A DNA stretch of 49,168 nucleotides from Fragilaria crotonensis (lineage: Eukaryota > Bacillariophyta > Fragilariophyceae > Fragilariales > Fragilariaceae). The translations under genes were made by a program, and so were the position numbers. Under the pieces are notes generated by a model, which saw nothing but the letters and a program-made list of their open reading frames with translations, searched no databases and was not told where the DNA came from. This document shows positions 11,501 to 20,657 of the stretch, in pieces (within the stretch, counting starts at the first letter, position 1; each line of letters starts with the position of its first letter). The DNA is taken from positions 1 through 49,168 of the forward strand of contig JAKSYS010000483.1 of NCBI GenBank assembly GCA_022925895.1, in the 5' to 3' direction.

Positions 11501-12154
11501 CCCAACTGGTTCACTCAGAAGTAGCGCATCCGAAGCTTCATCTGGTAAATCTGTGACCATTTCTTGCTGTGTTTGTCCCCTTTGCGGCGAGTCCCCAAAG
11601 GTTGACTGCAATACATTAAGAGCCTCCGCCCGATCTTTCATGAAGGTGTCAGGATTGAATGGATCCGCTTCTACAGCATCTGCTGCATTCTCCTCGGATG
11701 AACCGTCCGGCTGTTGCCCATCTTCCGGTTCCTTTTTCGCACCTCCGACAGTCCTAGTCCACAACTTCTGGGCGCTATGCACAGAGCCTTGAATCTTCCG
11801 ATCCAACTGCTCCTTCTGAGCTGCGGCTTGCCGATCCCACTCCCGGATCACGTTATCCGGATCACATCGATAAAAGTATCGCTGCCAAAAGTCTTCGAAT
11901 GTCACATGCCGGGGAACCAGAGTTTCAAAGAAGTGTCCCACAGTCTTTGGATTTTGTTGACATATTTTGGTGCATTCGTCGCGGCGGCTGTAAATGGTGC
12001 GGTAGAAATCGGAAAGATACACCTTCAAGTCGTCCAGCTCTTCAGCCGTGTACTCCTTCGACTTGTCGCGTAAGGGCTCTGTGTAGGTGGATTTGCGAGC
12101 CTTCCGAATCGACACTTCGGTGTTGGCGGCAGGTTTTCGTAACGAAGAGAACAT
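8511..12154 (-). CDS. BSD-domain protein with long low-complexity tail and C-terminal membrane helix
   Basis: Two overlapping open frames (12241-11135 and 11147-8511) form one gene. A single missing G near 11147 turns ...GRK into a premature stop, and the next frame continues smoothly with VELELLAVENDEVERLE. The probable start is MFSSLRKP at 12154. Residues about 30-110 form a BSD domain: YLSDFYRTIYSRR...ETLVPRHVTFEDFWQRYFYRC, with the family's F-W pair. BSD domains occur in TFIIH subunit p62 and synapse-associated proteins. The following ~1000 residues are rich in E, A, T, S and V, with a 36-residue tandem repeat. Near the C terminus a helix (LVSFMSLAVAICVAFLAAG) after a KRR stop-transfer-like cluster predicts membrane anchoring, with about 100 residues after it. 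Function unknown; membrane-trafficking scaffold is a guess. Confidence 0.75.
9321..9536 (-). repeat. 108-base in-frame coding repeat
   Basis: Two near-identical copies (about 9321-9428 and 9429-9536) encode a 36-residue unit with ETLGPQATT..TLTELLDSAKPETAVAEE-like content inside the BSD-domain protein. Period 108 keeps the frame. Weaker relatives (ETLEPRATTAE, AEPTSARLNP) flank them. Confidence 0.75.
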
Positions 12155-12698
12155 GGTTGAATTTTGAGAATTGTTGAATCTTCTAGTAGATGCGCCTTGC
12201 CATAAAGAGTTCGCTTGCGTGGGCACCGGAACTGTGATCACTTTCTACACTCAACCATTACGCCACTCTGATACCTGATACGAATACTACGCTGGTCGTC
12301 GCAATCTATCATCATTGAAGTCAATATAAGACAAATTACACACGATACATGAACCGAGTAACGAGTATACTACAAATGTGGGATTTGCAGGTGTCAAGCG
12401 TCAATTCTCAACTGCCCTCAATTCAGTACAGTAGGATGGTTCGGCACTGTTGCTTTATCTGCTACTGTATGACCTATGACGCTATGACTATATTACGACA
12501 TTACGACCAGTATACTGGACTAATTTCGGGTGAGGCTGTGGGTTCAAGTCCTGCAGAAAGTCAAAAACCTATGATTCATGAACCTGCAGTATGACGCTAT
12601 CCACTCTAGAGAGGGTACTATAGTATCGTACCGTGTGGGTCGAGTTCTCCTTCTCATGCGCACAGCGGCAGCACGTAAAATAGATCTGAGACTTTTAG
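12155..12698. other. 5' flank of the BSD-domain gene
   Basis: No gene recognised. Contains GTAC/TACT-type short palindromes near 12505-12520 and a tRNA T-arm-like word near 12540 that does not extend to a tRNA. Confidence 0.4.
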
Positions 12699-12900
12699 AG
12701 CATCCCCACCGCTGGAGCGAAATCTGAGATATGACCCGATAGGACCATTTGTGTCGACAATTTTGTCCAAAATGCATGGCACCGCTTGGGCTCGATACCT
12801 CAGATTTCGCGCCCGAGCGGCTCGAAATCTGATTTGGGGCTCGAGAATAGAGCCAAATTGCTGAATTCTCGAGCCGGGTCCAGATTCTCGCGCCCCTCAT
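12699..12900. repeat. MITE-like inverted-repeat element, left copy
   Basis: Begins with a 31-base motif (12699-12729, AGAGCATCCCCACCGCTGG then AGCGAAATCTGA) whose exact reverse complement lies at 22260-22290. A degenerate inverted partner of the same motif occurs 70 bases inward (CAGATTTCGCGCCCGAGCGG near 12800). A further perfect 11-base hairpin, GGCTCGAGAAT/ATTCTCGAGCC, sits at 12838-12848 and 12865-12875. GAGCATC-type termini and internal dyads are typical of small non-autonomous DNA transposons. No protein is encoded. Confidence 0.55.
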
Positions 12901-13578
12901 TTTGTCCTATTCGACCCATTCGAATAAAAAATTAACCAATAGGATTTTATCACGGATGCCACATTCACACTGTGACTCATGTCAGTTTGTCTGTGATCTG
13001 TATGCAAAAAATTGACATCATCTCGGACGAGCACCGTAACACCATTGAAACGACGTCGACGCAATGAATGCGTATGTAGTAGTAAATTGAGTGGTACGAT
13101 TGCGGAGTGCCTGTTCTTTACGTGGAATCCACAGGATTCCCAGATGTCGCCTCGGCTTGTCACAGCATCCGGCGATACGGCTAGTGTGCGTGGTGAATGT
13201 CGTAGTAACTGCGATTACTGAATTGCACGCTACTTGTCTGTACGTAGACTCTAGTATTGCTAGGTCTCTACAGGTGGTGTAGTGGGCTAAAACGCAGTGG
13301 CTATGACGTTAGTATAATCCTAGGAGTCGAACGATTCCTGGATGGCTTCACTAGCACAGGCCTGTCCCATGTCGTCTGCTGACGCGGCTGTTCTGCAGGG
13401 GCTGCCGTGGTGGGTGCCATATCGATCGGATGCAGGCGGACTTGCCGGTGCACGCAAAAAATAACAACAGCAAAAAAAAAAATTAAAAAAATTTGAAGTT
13501 TGGTACGGAGATGCATGTGTATCTGTGTCGCGTGTTGGGTGGAATGTCAAATTGCACTGAACACTGAAAACAACTGGT
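12901..13578. other. non-coding stretch left of the retrotransposon
   Basis: No gene recognised. Includes an A-rich tract at about 13460-13495 that could mark a poly-A-like junction on the plus strand. It is part of the block between the MITE-like copy and the hairpin array. Confidence 0.35.
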
Positions 13579-13896
13579 ACTGGAACAAATTATTCCAGTG
13601 CCCCGCGGTTCGCGGGTATGCCCATAGGCCATTTCCGCGGGGCTACTGGAAAAAAATAATCCAGTGCCGCGCGGTTCCGCGGTCCGCTGTCAGTCTATTT
13701 CCGCGGGGCTACTGGAATAAAATTTTCCAGTGCCCCGCGGTCCGCGGTCAGTCCATTTCCGCGGGGCTACTGGAACAAAACATTCGAGTGCCCCGCGATC
13801 CGCGATCTGCGGTCCGCGGTCAGTCCATTTCCGCGGGGCTACTGGAATAAAATTTTCCAGTGCCCCGCGGTCATTCCATTTCCGCTGGACTACTAA
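13579..13896. repeat. tandem array of GC-rich hairpins
   Basis: Four to five units of about 58-72 bases. Each unit carries CCGCGGGGC.ACTGGAA, a short AT loop (TAAAATT) and the inverted arm TTCCAGTGCCCCGCGG, which is a 16-bp stem with one bulged T. Spacers carry extra CCGCGG words and GTCAGTCCATTTCC. Units start with CTACTGG at 13643, 13709, 13767 and 13839, with degenerate ends at 13579 and 13890. No coding potential is claimed. It lies directly beyond the 3' end of the minus-strand retrotransposon and might be part of that element. Confidence 0.85.
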
Positions 13897-14170
13897 GGTA
13901 TGCGAGCACTACCGGCAACAAAGTATGCCAGCGCATACTTCATGTACTAGTACTACTCGCGTAGCGTACTTTAGAATTTTTTGGATATGCGATACATGCG
14001 TATGCATTATGAATCATGAATCATGATATCATGATGCATTTGGCATTTTGATGTTGGTATCTTGGAGTTTTGTTTCTTTTGTGTATGATGTGTTTGCGAT
14101 GCTTGGGCTAAATGCGACGTTACTTCTATGATGCGATGCGACTATGAGTGCTTCATTAATGCTGTCACCA
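13897..14170. other. 3' non-coding region of the tyrosine-recombinase element
   Basis: Contains nested dyads (ATGAATCATGAATCATGATATCATGAT, given here as overlapping short words near 14010-14035). From about 14040 rightward the plus strand becomes strongly T/G-rich, as in the whole element, so the element's 3' end probably lies near here. Confidence 0.4.
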
Positions 14171-15010
14171 TTATAGGAAGTTTGGGATGCAGCTGGCATC
14201 AGCAAGGGCGTCATTATGTCGCCGAGACGTGACTGCCAGATTGCGAAGGTAAGTCATGAATGCATTTGATTTCCATCGCAGGAGGTGTTTAATTTCCATT
14301 TCATGGAATCCCATCGCATATAGGGTAGTGCAAGCACCAACACGCAATGAGTGTGCTGACCACATTTGGAGCTCTGCTTTGTTCTTGATTGGGTCAAGAT
14401 TGAACATTTTGGATGCAGCATCCCGCATGCACGTTTCAACAGCTTCCGATGTTATGTTGCATGGGGTCCCATCGCTTGCTTTGTAGACGCTTAAAGGTAT
14501 TGTTGTGTCTGATTTTGTTATGGTCGCGTGTCGTGCTAGGATACGCATAAAATGCGTAACAAAGCAGACTTTTGGGTTTTTGACATTGCGAACGAATAAC
14601 TTTTTCTCCCCATTCTCACCATTCTTTTGCTCTTCAAATCGCAGGTGGATGCTACCGACAGATGCCGGATATGTGAGTGCTTCTGTTAGTGAAAGCCTTT
14701 TGTTTGTTGTTGATGAGCATTGGATATCCTTCAATGTGAATGCGTAGGCGTTGCCAAAGCGGTTTTTGTGATATGTGGTTATGTCGCGTTTGGATGAATC
14801 GGTTTGCATCCATTCTACGCCTCTGCATCCTGCGTAGAGGTTGCATAGTGTCCAATCAGCTAGCGCTGCCATTAGACAACAATCATCCTTTTGGGCGTCA
14901 GTTGTGTTGGCAATGAAGGCGTGCATTTCCAGAGTGAATGGTTCGCGTCTATTTGGGACGGATTCCCATCGTTGGACTTCGGCGAGTACTTTGGTGATTG
15001 CTGGTGCCAT
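14171..15010 (-). CDS. tyrosine recombinase catalytic domain of the retrotransposon
   Basis: 279 residues containing the tyrosine-recombinase catalytic set in order: Arg63 in AGCRGVEW (box I), Lys129 in the beta-hairpin-like LRFEEQKNG, His220-x-x-Arg223 in AHSLRVGA, Trp246 in LLRWKS and the nucleophile Tyr254 in FMTYLR. Spacing R223-W246-Y254 matches the family. It would integrate a circular DNA copy of the element by strand exchange through a 3'-phosphotyrosine link. The N-terminal DNA-binding part of the recombinase lies at the end of the upstream ORF (TIRSYLLMSQ). The two frames join if one base is missing near 15045-15050, so this is really the C-terminal end of an RT-RNase H-recombinase polyprotein. 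A programmed frameshift is the other possibility. Confidence 0.85.
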   Translation of the reverse strand: MAPAITKVLAEVQRWESVPNRREPFTLEMHAFIANTTDAQKDDCCLMAALADWTLCNLYAGCRGVEWMQTDSSKRDITTYHKNRFGNAYAFTLKDIQCSSTTNKRLSLTEALTYPASVGSIHLRFEEQKNGENGEKKLFVRNVKNPKVCFVTHFMRILARHATITKSDTTIPLSVYKASDGTPCNITSEAVETCMRDAASKMFNLDPIKNKAELQMWSAHSLRVGACTTLYAMGFHEMEIKHLLRWKSNAFMTYLRNLAVTSRRHNDALADASCIPNFL

Positions 15011-15041
15011 TTTGGTGTCAGCTGTTGATCTGAATCGGGGA

Positions 15042-18000
15042 TCAATATCCCTGAATCGTCAAGGAATTTTGCGACATCAGTAAGTAGCTCCTGATGGTTC
15101 CTGCTTTTAATGAACGGCAGTGGGTGATGATCCTGTCGCAGGTGTGTTGCATAAAGGGCCAGCTGATAATGGCGCGTTCTTGACTTTGGGTCTGAAGTCG
15201 CCAGTCATCTGTAAGCTTTACAGTGTGACAAAAGATGAAGTAATGGATTCTCCTGCTTCGAATTGTCCGAGCAGTTTTGGCAGTGTTGTTGTTGCTATCC
15301 ATTGCTCGTTGAACAGCCTGGATGCCAGGCTTGATAAAACTCTGGACTCGGGCGGAAATAGCGATAGGATGCGAGTTTCGGCTCCTTCTCGAATATCTGT
15401 TGATGGCGCAGTGCCGGGGAAGGTAAGTGAGTTGGTGGGCGTGACAAAAATCGGCGAGGAGATTTGTTGCTCCTGACACATGTGTACATGAAACCGCAAT
15501 TGTGGTTCTTTCGAGCAAAGCTGCATATAGGTGGACCATCTGTTGACCTCGTTCCGATTTGGCGGAAACTTTATGCGCCCAGTTTTGGGATGGGCTATTG
15601 TCTGTTCTGATCAGCAGTTTGGCGAGTTTTGCGATACCATTTGGAAATGTTCTTTGCAATGGTTTGTACAGCCCTGTCTCCTCCATTAGTGTTATGGTTG
15701 CTGCGAGCTGGACTATAACGACAACGAATTCCATTAAGTTGATGTGGATTTTGTTGACCGCGATGGCTCGTTTTGTCCTTTCAGACCAGTGCATGTCGAA
15801 CCAGAATTGGAGGTCGTGACAGAATGCACCTCCTCCCGTCAGGCATGCGTCGCCAAAGCTGGTGAATTGAGGGTCGCGGGGTATGACGTGGCCAACGTGC
15901 ATTTCCCATTTGTATGTTCGATCTGCCAGCAATTGGTGCAGGTTGGCGAGTTCTACTTTCACTGCTTGGTCAATTGTTATCTTGGCATTCTTTGTCCATA
16001 GCAGGGCTGCCATATCGCGCGCAATCATGGCGTCTATTCTGGTGTGTAAATGCTTTGGAAGGTCTGCTTGATACCTTTTGGATTTTCCTTGTCGATTGTA
16101 ATACCCTCTTACTTGGTTGAAACGGGTTTGAATTGCGCGGCGAAGTGCATTTTGAAAACTAAAGAACAATGTTCTTCCTTGGCGATTGGCACGCGATGCG
16201 TCCGCGAGGGTGCCGTGGAGTGTTGCTGCCTCCAAGATGTTGCATTTGTCCTTTCCGTCCCATTCTTGCAATAGGTTGGTGATTGACTGCCTTTTATCGT
16301 CTGGGAGGGTATAGGTAAGTGATCTCGTGTTGAAATCCCAACCAACTACTCTCCTGATATGTCCGTACGCTGACCCAAACTTTTCCCAGGATATAGGATC
16401 TGGGATTCTGCCATCTGGATAACCCGCGAGTTCGTATAGACTGATGATACTTGCGGCTGCTGCTCTCGGCATGAGTTCCGATATATCGCCATACATGTTG
16501 TCGTCGACATGATGGTTGTATCGGGGTGCAATTCGAATTCCTGTTTTGTCGAATACTCCTCGGTTTTTTGTGTCGGGGATAGCTATTGCGAATCCATCTC
16601 TTTCTGTTTGCGTTGCTGGCTTTTCAAATGTGAAATTTGGCAGGTATTGTTGGGCGCGTTCCAGTATGTCTTCGTCATGCCATAGCTTTTGGGCTAATTG
16701 TTGGCGCGCTCTTGCGATTGGCTCCCAGTTTGATGGACTTGTGTTGTCACCAAATGTAAGTCCTGTGTGCATAATCAGAGTTCCATGTGAAATTGCGCTG
16801 TGCATTGCGACCAAATTGGGGTTATATTTGACGCGTGGGAATGCGCATTGCACGTCGTCATCACCGGTGTGTCTATCGTGTTGGGGGTACGAGATTGCCA
16901 AATTCCATTGCCAGATTAGAAATTGCTGAAACGAATCGGCGAAATGGAGTTTTGGTTCGGTGGCTTTGCTTGTCCAATCATTAATAGCATGCGCCCCTGG
17001 CCACGGGCGAAAACTGCTATCTGATATTGGGCGTGGCTTTCTTCGATGATGTAGAATGTCAACAAGTCCTTGTGGCGTTAGGTGCGTGTTGAGTGTGAAA
17101 TGGACTATCGCCGGATCCATTATTAGGGTGAGTCCTCGTTTGCTTTGTTTGACGATTGTTTTCTCAAATACCTTCGGATTGTCCTGCGCTGACTTGTGGT
17201 TGCCATATTGCAGATATGCATCAAAATTGGCTTGCGATGCTTCAGCGTTGCAGTATGCTGGTGCTCCGGTTGTCAGGATACGTGTTACGTCGGTAAAGAC
17301 GTCCGTTGTTACGATGGGTTTGAGCTTTGCCAGTAGGTGGGCTGCATTGATATGTGCATTCACATGGGGTTCCCCAATGTATCTCACTACCGTTGCAATG
17401 TCACCGTTATAGTGCAGGGCGCATGCGGTTGTCATGGCTCGCCAATCTTGGCGTATGCACTCTGTGTTTTCCCAATCAGATTGGAATCCCTGCAGCTGCC
17501 GGAAGTTGATTGGGCTATACTTTTTCCGAAGTTGTTGTAATTGCCTTACTCGGAACGATGCCTTTTCAAGGGTTTTGGTAGCTCTGCATGACAAATATCC
17601 GCTTTTTAAGAGCGGCAACAGTACGTGACAAAACGATTTCGCTGCAAAGAATGATTGTGAAATTGTATCCTTACCAAATGGTTGTGACAGTTGTATTTGG
17701 ACGCTCGTTGGGAGGATTTCGGTGGCGAATGCTTCTAAGTGCTTGATTGTAAGTTTTTCTGTTGTCGCCCAGCATGTGTTTACTGTTGTCTTTCTTTCGT
17801 TGCGCTCGTCAGGTTTGCTCTTTGCTGATGTTTGTTGCTGATTTGTAAAAAGTCGCGTGCAATCAGACGTTATTGGCGGTATTGCTTTATCGATCGACTC
17901 GGCTGGCTCATGATTGTTTGTTTTTACCTTCTTTTCCTTTGCGTTTAGTGTCTCGAAATCGCCTTCTATGACCTTTTTGTTTGACTGTTTACACTGAAGA

Positions 18001-18137
18001 ACTGTACCGGCTTCGTACATTCCTACTGTGGGTCGAGCTGGTGTAATTGCCATGCGTGTATGCGTTGGTTCTGGGACATGAAGACAAAAGTCTTTTAAAA
18101 GCAACGGCACTGGTTGGTGTGTTGCGACGATACACAT
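15042..18137 (-). CDS. DIRS-like reverse transcriptase-RNase H with recombinase N-domain
   Basis: 1031 uninterrupted codons. Residues about 360-600 are a reverse transcriptase: RRKPRPISDSS and HAIND (fingers), DDDVQCAF at 427-433 (motif A), GLTFGDNTSPSNW at 459-471 (motif B) and YNHHVDDN at 540-547 (motif C, with HVDD instead of YxDD). Residues about 755-900 are RNase H with Asp763 (FGDAC), Glu803 (LMEF), Asp846 (RTDN) and Asp896 (LLADF), in the arrangement used by DIRS elements (INLMEF, HVSGATN). Residues about 935-1031 resemble the SAM-like N-domain of a tyrosine recombinase. The first 300 residues are lysine-rich and unassigned. It copies the element RNA into DNA. The unusual motifs A-C suggest a divergent clade. 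Confidence 0.9.
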   Translation of the reverse strand: MCIVATHQPVPLLLKDFCLHVPEPTHTRMAITPARPTVGMYEAGTVLQCKQSNKKVIEGDFETLNAKEKKVKTNNHEPAESIDKAIPPITSDCTRLFTNQQQTSAKSKPDERNERKTTVNTCWATTEKLTIKHLEAFATEILPTSVQIQLSQPFGKDTISQSFFAAKSFCHVLLPLLKSGYLSCRATKTLEKASFRVRQLQQLRKKYSPINFRQLQGFQSDWENTECIRQDWRAMTTACALHYNGDIATVVRYIGEPHVNAHINAAHLLAKLKPIVTTDVFTDVTRILTTGAPAYCNAEASQANFDAYLQYGNHKSAQDNPKVFEKTIVKQSKRGLTLIMDPAIVHFTLNTHLTPQGLVDILHHRRKPRPISDSSFRPWPGAHAINDWTSKATEPKLHFADSFQQFLIWQWNLAISYPQHDRHTGDDDVQCAFPRVKYNPNLVAMHSAISHGTLIMHTGLTFGDNTSPSNWEPIARARQQLAQKLWHDEDILERAQQYLPNFTFEKPATQTERDGFAIAIPDTKNRGVFDKTGIRIAPRYNHHVDDNMYGDISELMPRAAAASIISLYELAGYPDGRIPDPISWEKFGSAYGHIRRVVGWDFNTRSLTYTLPDDKRQSITNLLQEWDGKDKCNILEAATLHGTLADASRANRQGRTLFFSFQNALRRAIQTRFNQVRGYYNRQGKSKRYQADLPKHLHTRIDAMIARDMAALLWTKNAKITIDQAVKVELANLHQLLADRTYKWEMHVGHVIPRDPQFTSFGDACLTGGGAFCHDLQFWFDMHWSERTKRAIAVNKIHINLMEFVVVIVQLAATITLMEETGLYKPLQRTFPNGIAKLAKLLIRTDNSPSQNWAHKVSAKSERGQQMVHLYAALLERTTIAVSCTHVSGATNLLADFCHAHQLTYLPRHCAINRYSRRSRNSHPIAISARVQSFIKPGIQAVQRAMDSNNNTAKTARTIRSRRIHYFIFCHTVKLTDDWRLQTQSQERAIISWPFMQHTCDRIITHCRSLKAGTIRSYLLMSQNSLTIQGY

Positions 18138-18184
18138 ATGGAAATTATGAGTTTTGTGAGATTGGTTTGCTATATTGCTTGGTT

Positions 18185-18949
18185 TTATGCTGTGGTGTTG
18201 TTTGAGTTACCTTGGGGTGTCGCCCATGTTGATCCGATGTCTGTCCATTCTACATTTGCTTGGGTAGCTACCCATGCAACAAGTTTTGCCTTGAGGTCGG
18301 GGCTCACTGTTGCGAGATTTGCTGGGAAGTGGAAAAATTTACAGTTGTGGAATGTGCATGTCTTGCCTTCGTATGCACTTCGGCAGCATAATACCGTGAA
18401 GCTGTTCGGTTTTATTGGGTGCGGGAATATTGGTCCTGGATGAAGGAGTCGGGCGGTGCTGTCTGTCGCCAATTGCTTGAGGATTTTCTTTCCCTGAGGT
18501 GGTGTTGTGTTGCTAATGAGATCACTTGGGTTGCGTTGCGGCTGGTTTGCGTTATTGTTTCGTGGTACACGGCCATTGGCTACGCTGGTCTCGTTCGTAT
18601 TGCTCCCATTTTGACGATTACGAGTATTTGGGTGCTCGCTATTCAAGGCTTCGGATGTGGCTTTTCGTTTGTTTGGTGACTCGCCAAGTGGTTGGAAGAG
18701 TTTAAACGTGAATGGAGTTTCCTTGTATTGCCCCGCTGCCATTGTTAGGATTGCTGTTTGCAAGTTGTGCCTGAGTCTCGCCTTGCGTCTTTGCGTTGGT
18801 AAAAATTTCAGGGAGATTGGGAGTCCATCCATCAGTGCATTTTGTAGCCGGGTCGGCGTGCAACTGCAACAAACCCTGCAATTGTTGATTGGATGTCTTG
18901 CAGGACGTTGAAGTGGAGTTCCTTCAGGTTGCGATGGAGCTCGAACCAT
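18185..18949 (-). CDS. retrotransposon ORF with CCCH zinc finger
   Basis: 254 codons as an open frame; MAAGQYKETPFTF at 18742 (residue 70) is a likely alternative start. An Asn/Pro/Arg-rich linker leads to Cys189-x8-Cys198-x4-Cys203-x3-His207, a CCCH-type finger rather than the CCHC knuckle usual in nucleocapsids. It probably binds element RNA as the nucleocapsid part of Gag. The segment between it and the upstream ORF (18742-18990) reads as protein in another frame (LWKEVIAFDRIM...ELHRNLKELHFNVL), so ORF1 and this ORF may be one Gag split by one or two frame changes. It ends 47 bases before the RT ORF in a different frame. Confidence 0.65.
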   Translation of the reverse strand: MVRAPSQPEGTPLQRPARHPINNCRVCCSCTPTRLQNALMDGLPISLKFLPTQRRKARLRHNLQTAILTMAAGQYKETPFTFKLFQPLGESPNKRKATSEALNSEHPNTRNRQNGSNTNETSVANGRVPRNNNANQPQRNPSDLISNTTPPQGKKILKQLATDSTARLLHPGPIFPHPIKPNSFTVLCCRSAYEGKTCTFHNCKFFHFPANLATVSPDLKAKLVAWVATQANVEWTDIGSTWATPQGNSNNTTA

Positions 18950-18989
18950 TTTCGTCCTTCTGGTGATCGCATTATTCTATCGAATGCAA

Positions 18990-20657
18990 TCACTTCTTTC
19001 CACAGGTCGGTGGATTGTCTTCGTTGACAGTTATCATTGTATGCATCATTGTATAAAAGTTGCCGATGTTGTTGTTGATCTCGCCCAGCGTATTGGTTCG
19101 GCCGAGGTGGTAAAGCTCTGTTGCTTTTGCTGAGGTACGTGATGTTGCTTCTTCCACTTGTTCTTGCTGGACGACTTTGATTGCGCCTTCTAACCGTGTT
19201 TTATAGTCTGCAGACCATGTTCTCGGTGGTGCGAGGTGATGAAATCCGAAGTGGGTTTTTATACCCTCTGGATGAATAACTGTATGCTGGTGTTCCCATT
19301 GTGCGGTACGAATTGCCGCAGTGAGGGGTTGGTCAAACATTTCGGCTTCAAGACTGCTGGCGGATGCAAATCGATTCTCTCTGAAGTTCATTTCTGCTGC
19401 CATAGACTCAATTGCAATTTGCATGAGTCGAGTTGCTTTGCTGTTTTTGTTGGTCTTTAGCACTTGAATGAACATGGGGTCGACTGTTGCTTTTTTGAAG
19501 TGCTTGGTTTTTGTTCCATCATCGTTGCTTACTTCAATGGTTGAGGCGAAGAGGATTTCATAGAAGTGTTGGTGTTCTGTTGCTTCCTTGGCGTGTTCTC
19601 GTTCTGTGCTTGTCATTGTCTTTGTTGAATTGTCTGTGATCGCTGTGGTTAAACCTTTGAGCAACGTTGTAACCATGTTTGGGGATTCATTCGGTGCATC
19701 CTCTTCTCGTGAATACTTTTGTGGAGTTGTGAATGCGGTTTGACGTGCCATTGTGCTACCGAACGAGATAAATGCCTTTTCTTTTGCTGCCAACACCGCG
19801 GTTGTAACTTCATGGTAGACTGGGTCGTTTGGAGTTAGAAACGTTGGCTTCACAGTGAACTTTGATACGAGGTTGGTATCAGGGATGAATTGCGCTTTGT
19901 CTATCTGATCGTAGATGAACAAAGTGTCTTTCGAATGAATCGAAAAGTTTTGGAGGTTCACCGTTCCGTAACGCATCGCTTCATACCACATATGAAATTC
20001 TTCAAGGTCGGTGGCGTTGTTGAGATTGCGGACTGAGTCTGTATTATTGACATTGATTTTTGCTCCTGTTGGGATCTTGTGTCCTCCTGCGAGGAGGAAA
20101 ACTTTGGGAAATGCAGCGAAACATGGCGTTGCATCAGGGTCGGTAATGTCAAGTCCAATACGGTCTGGTCCTGGTGGGTCGGCCACTGTACCATCCTCTG
20201 GGTCTGGTCCTTCTTCTGTGATCGGATCAGATGTCGAGGTTGCCATGTTGAGGAGCGTTGGATGGGAGTTTGACGCTGCGACCGTAATGCAGTATCCCTT
20301 AATGTCGCGCATCCTGATTGTAACTGGGCATATGATGTCCATGCTGTCACCAAGGGTGCCTGCGAAAACAGCATCAGTTCCGAGAGCCGTTGGGAATGGG
20401 CAAGATAGAACTGCCAACGTTGGGTTGGCACCTGGGATGTCAAGGAGGAAAGCTACCTGGTTGACAAGGTTAGAATCGCAGATGTTTGCGACACGTGTCA
20501 TGTCAGGGTAGGTCTTGGAAAGTTGTTGCGATGCGCTTGACTTTGTCGGGATTAGGGACATAAGCTCCGGCAAAGCTGTTAAGCTTAGCGGCGCTAGCTG
20601 CCTGATAGGCAAGATCACGAAGGGTTGGTTCCGTGTCAGGGATAGGGTCGTTGGCAT
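18990..20657 (-). CDS. Gag-like ORF of the tyrosine-recombinase retrotransposon
   Basis: 555 codons, first ORF of the element. No known domain is recognised. There is an acidic Pro/Asp-rich segment (EEGPDPEDGTVADPPGPD) near residues 148-165 and a mainly helical C-terminal half rich in E, K, Q and T, in keeping with a capsid-type protein. The position before a zinc-finger ORF and RT supports a Gag role. The end, after ...EDNPPT, continues as LWKEVIAFDRIM in the next frame, suggesting a missing base near 19000. Codon usage and A/C-rich sense strand match the rest of the element, not the host genes. Confidence 0.7.
   Translation of the reverse strand: MPTTLSLTRNQPFVILPIRQLAPLSLTALPELMSLIPTKSSASQQLSKTYPDMTRVANICDSNLVNQVAFLLDIPGANPTLAVLSCPFPTALGTDAVFAGTLGDSMDIICPVTIRMRDIKGYCITVAASNSHPTLLNMATSTSDPITEEGPDPEDGTVADPPGPDRIGLDITDPDATPCFAAFPKVFLLAGGHKIPTGAKINVNNTDSVRNLNNATDLEEFHMWYEAMRYGTVNLQNFSIHSKDTLFIYDQIDKAQFIPDTNLVSKFTVKPTFLTPNDPVYHEVTTAVLAAKEKAFISFGSTMARQTAFTTPQKYSREEDAPNESPNMVTTLLKGLTTAITDNSTKTMTSTEREHAKEATEHQHFYEILFASTIEVSNDDGTKTKHFKKATVDPMFIQVLKTNKNSKATRLMQIAIESMAAEMNFRENRFASASSLEAEMFDQPLTAAIRTAQWEHQHTVIHPEGIKTHFGFHHLAPPRTWSADYKTRLEGAIKVVQQEQVEEATSRTSAKATELYHLGRTNTLGEINNNIGNFYTMMHTMITVNEDNPPTCGKK

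Larger units (their letters stand above)
14171..20657 (-). mobile_element. tyrosine-recombinase retrotransposon (DIRS/Ngaro-like), coding extent
   Basis: Four minus-strand ORFs in the order Gag-like, CCCH-finger protein, RT-RNase H, tyrosine recombinase. There is no LTR pair, no DDE integrase and no aspartic protease. This gene order, with a recombinase in place of an integrase, defines the DIRS superorder. The whole 14.04-21.72 kb segment shares a strong strand bias (plus strand T/G-rich, sense strand A/C-rich), which probably marks the true element limits. Terminal repeats could not be identified with certainty: a 31-base inverted pair at 12699 and 22260 flanks it but may belong to separate MITEs. 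The long RT frame is open over 1031 codons, so the copy is probably young. Confidence 0.85.

Noticed and set aside
12520..12575. tRNA T-arm-like word GGGTTCAAGTCC
   Set aside because: No matching acceptor stem, D-arm or anticodon arm 45-65 bases upstream; the upstream sequence is TACGACATTACGACC simple sequence.
12544..12900. 118-codon minus-strand ORF
   Set aside because: Lies across the MITE-like inverted repeats; the open frame is a by-product of the repeat.
20011..20511. 166-codon plus-strand ORF inside the retrotransposon
   Set aside because: Antisense to the Gag-like ORF; no motif, and the strand bias favours the minus strand.
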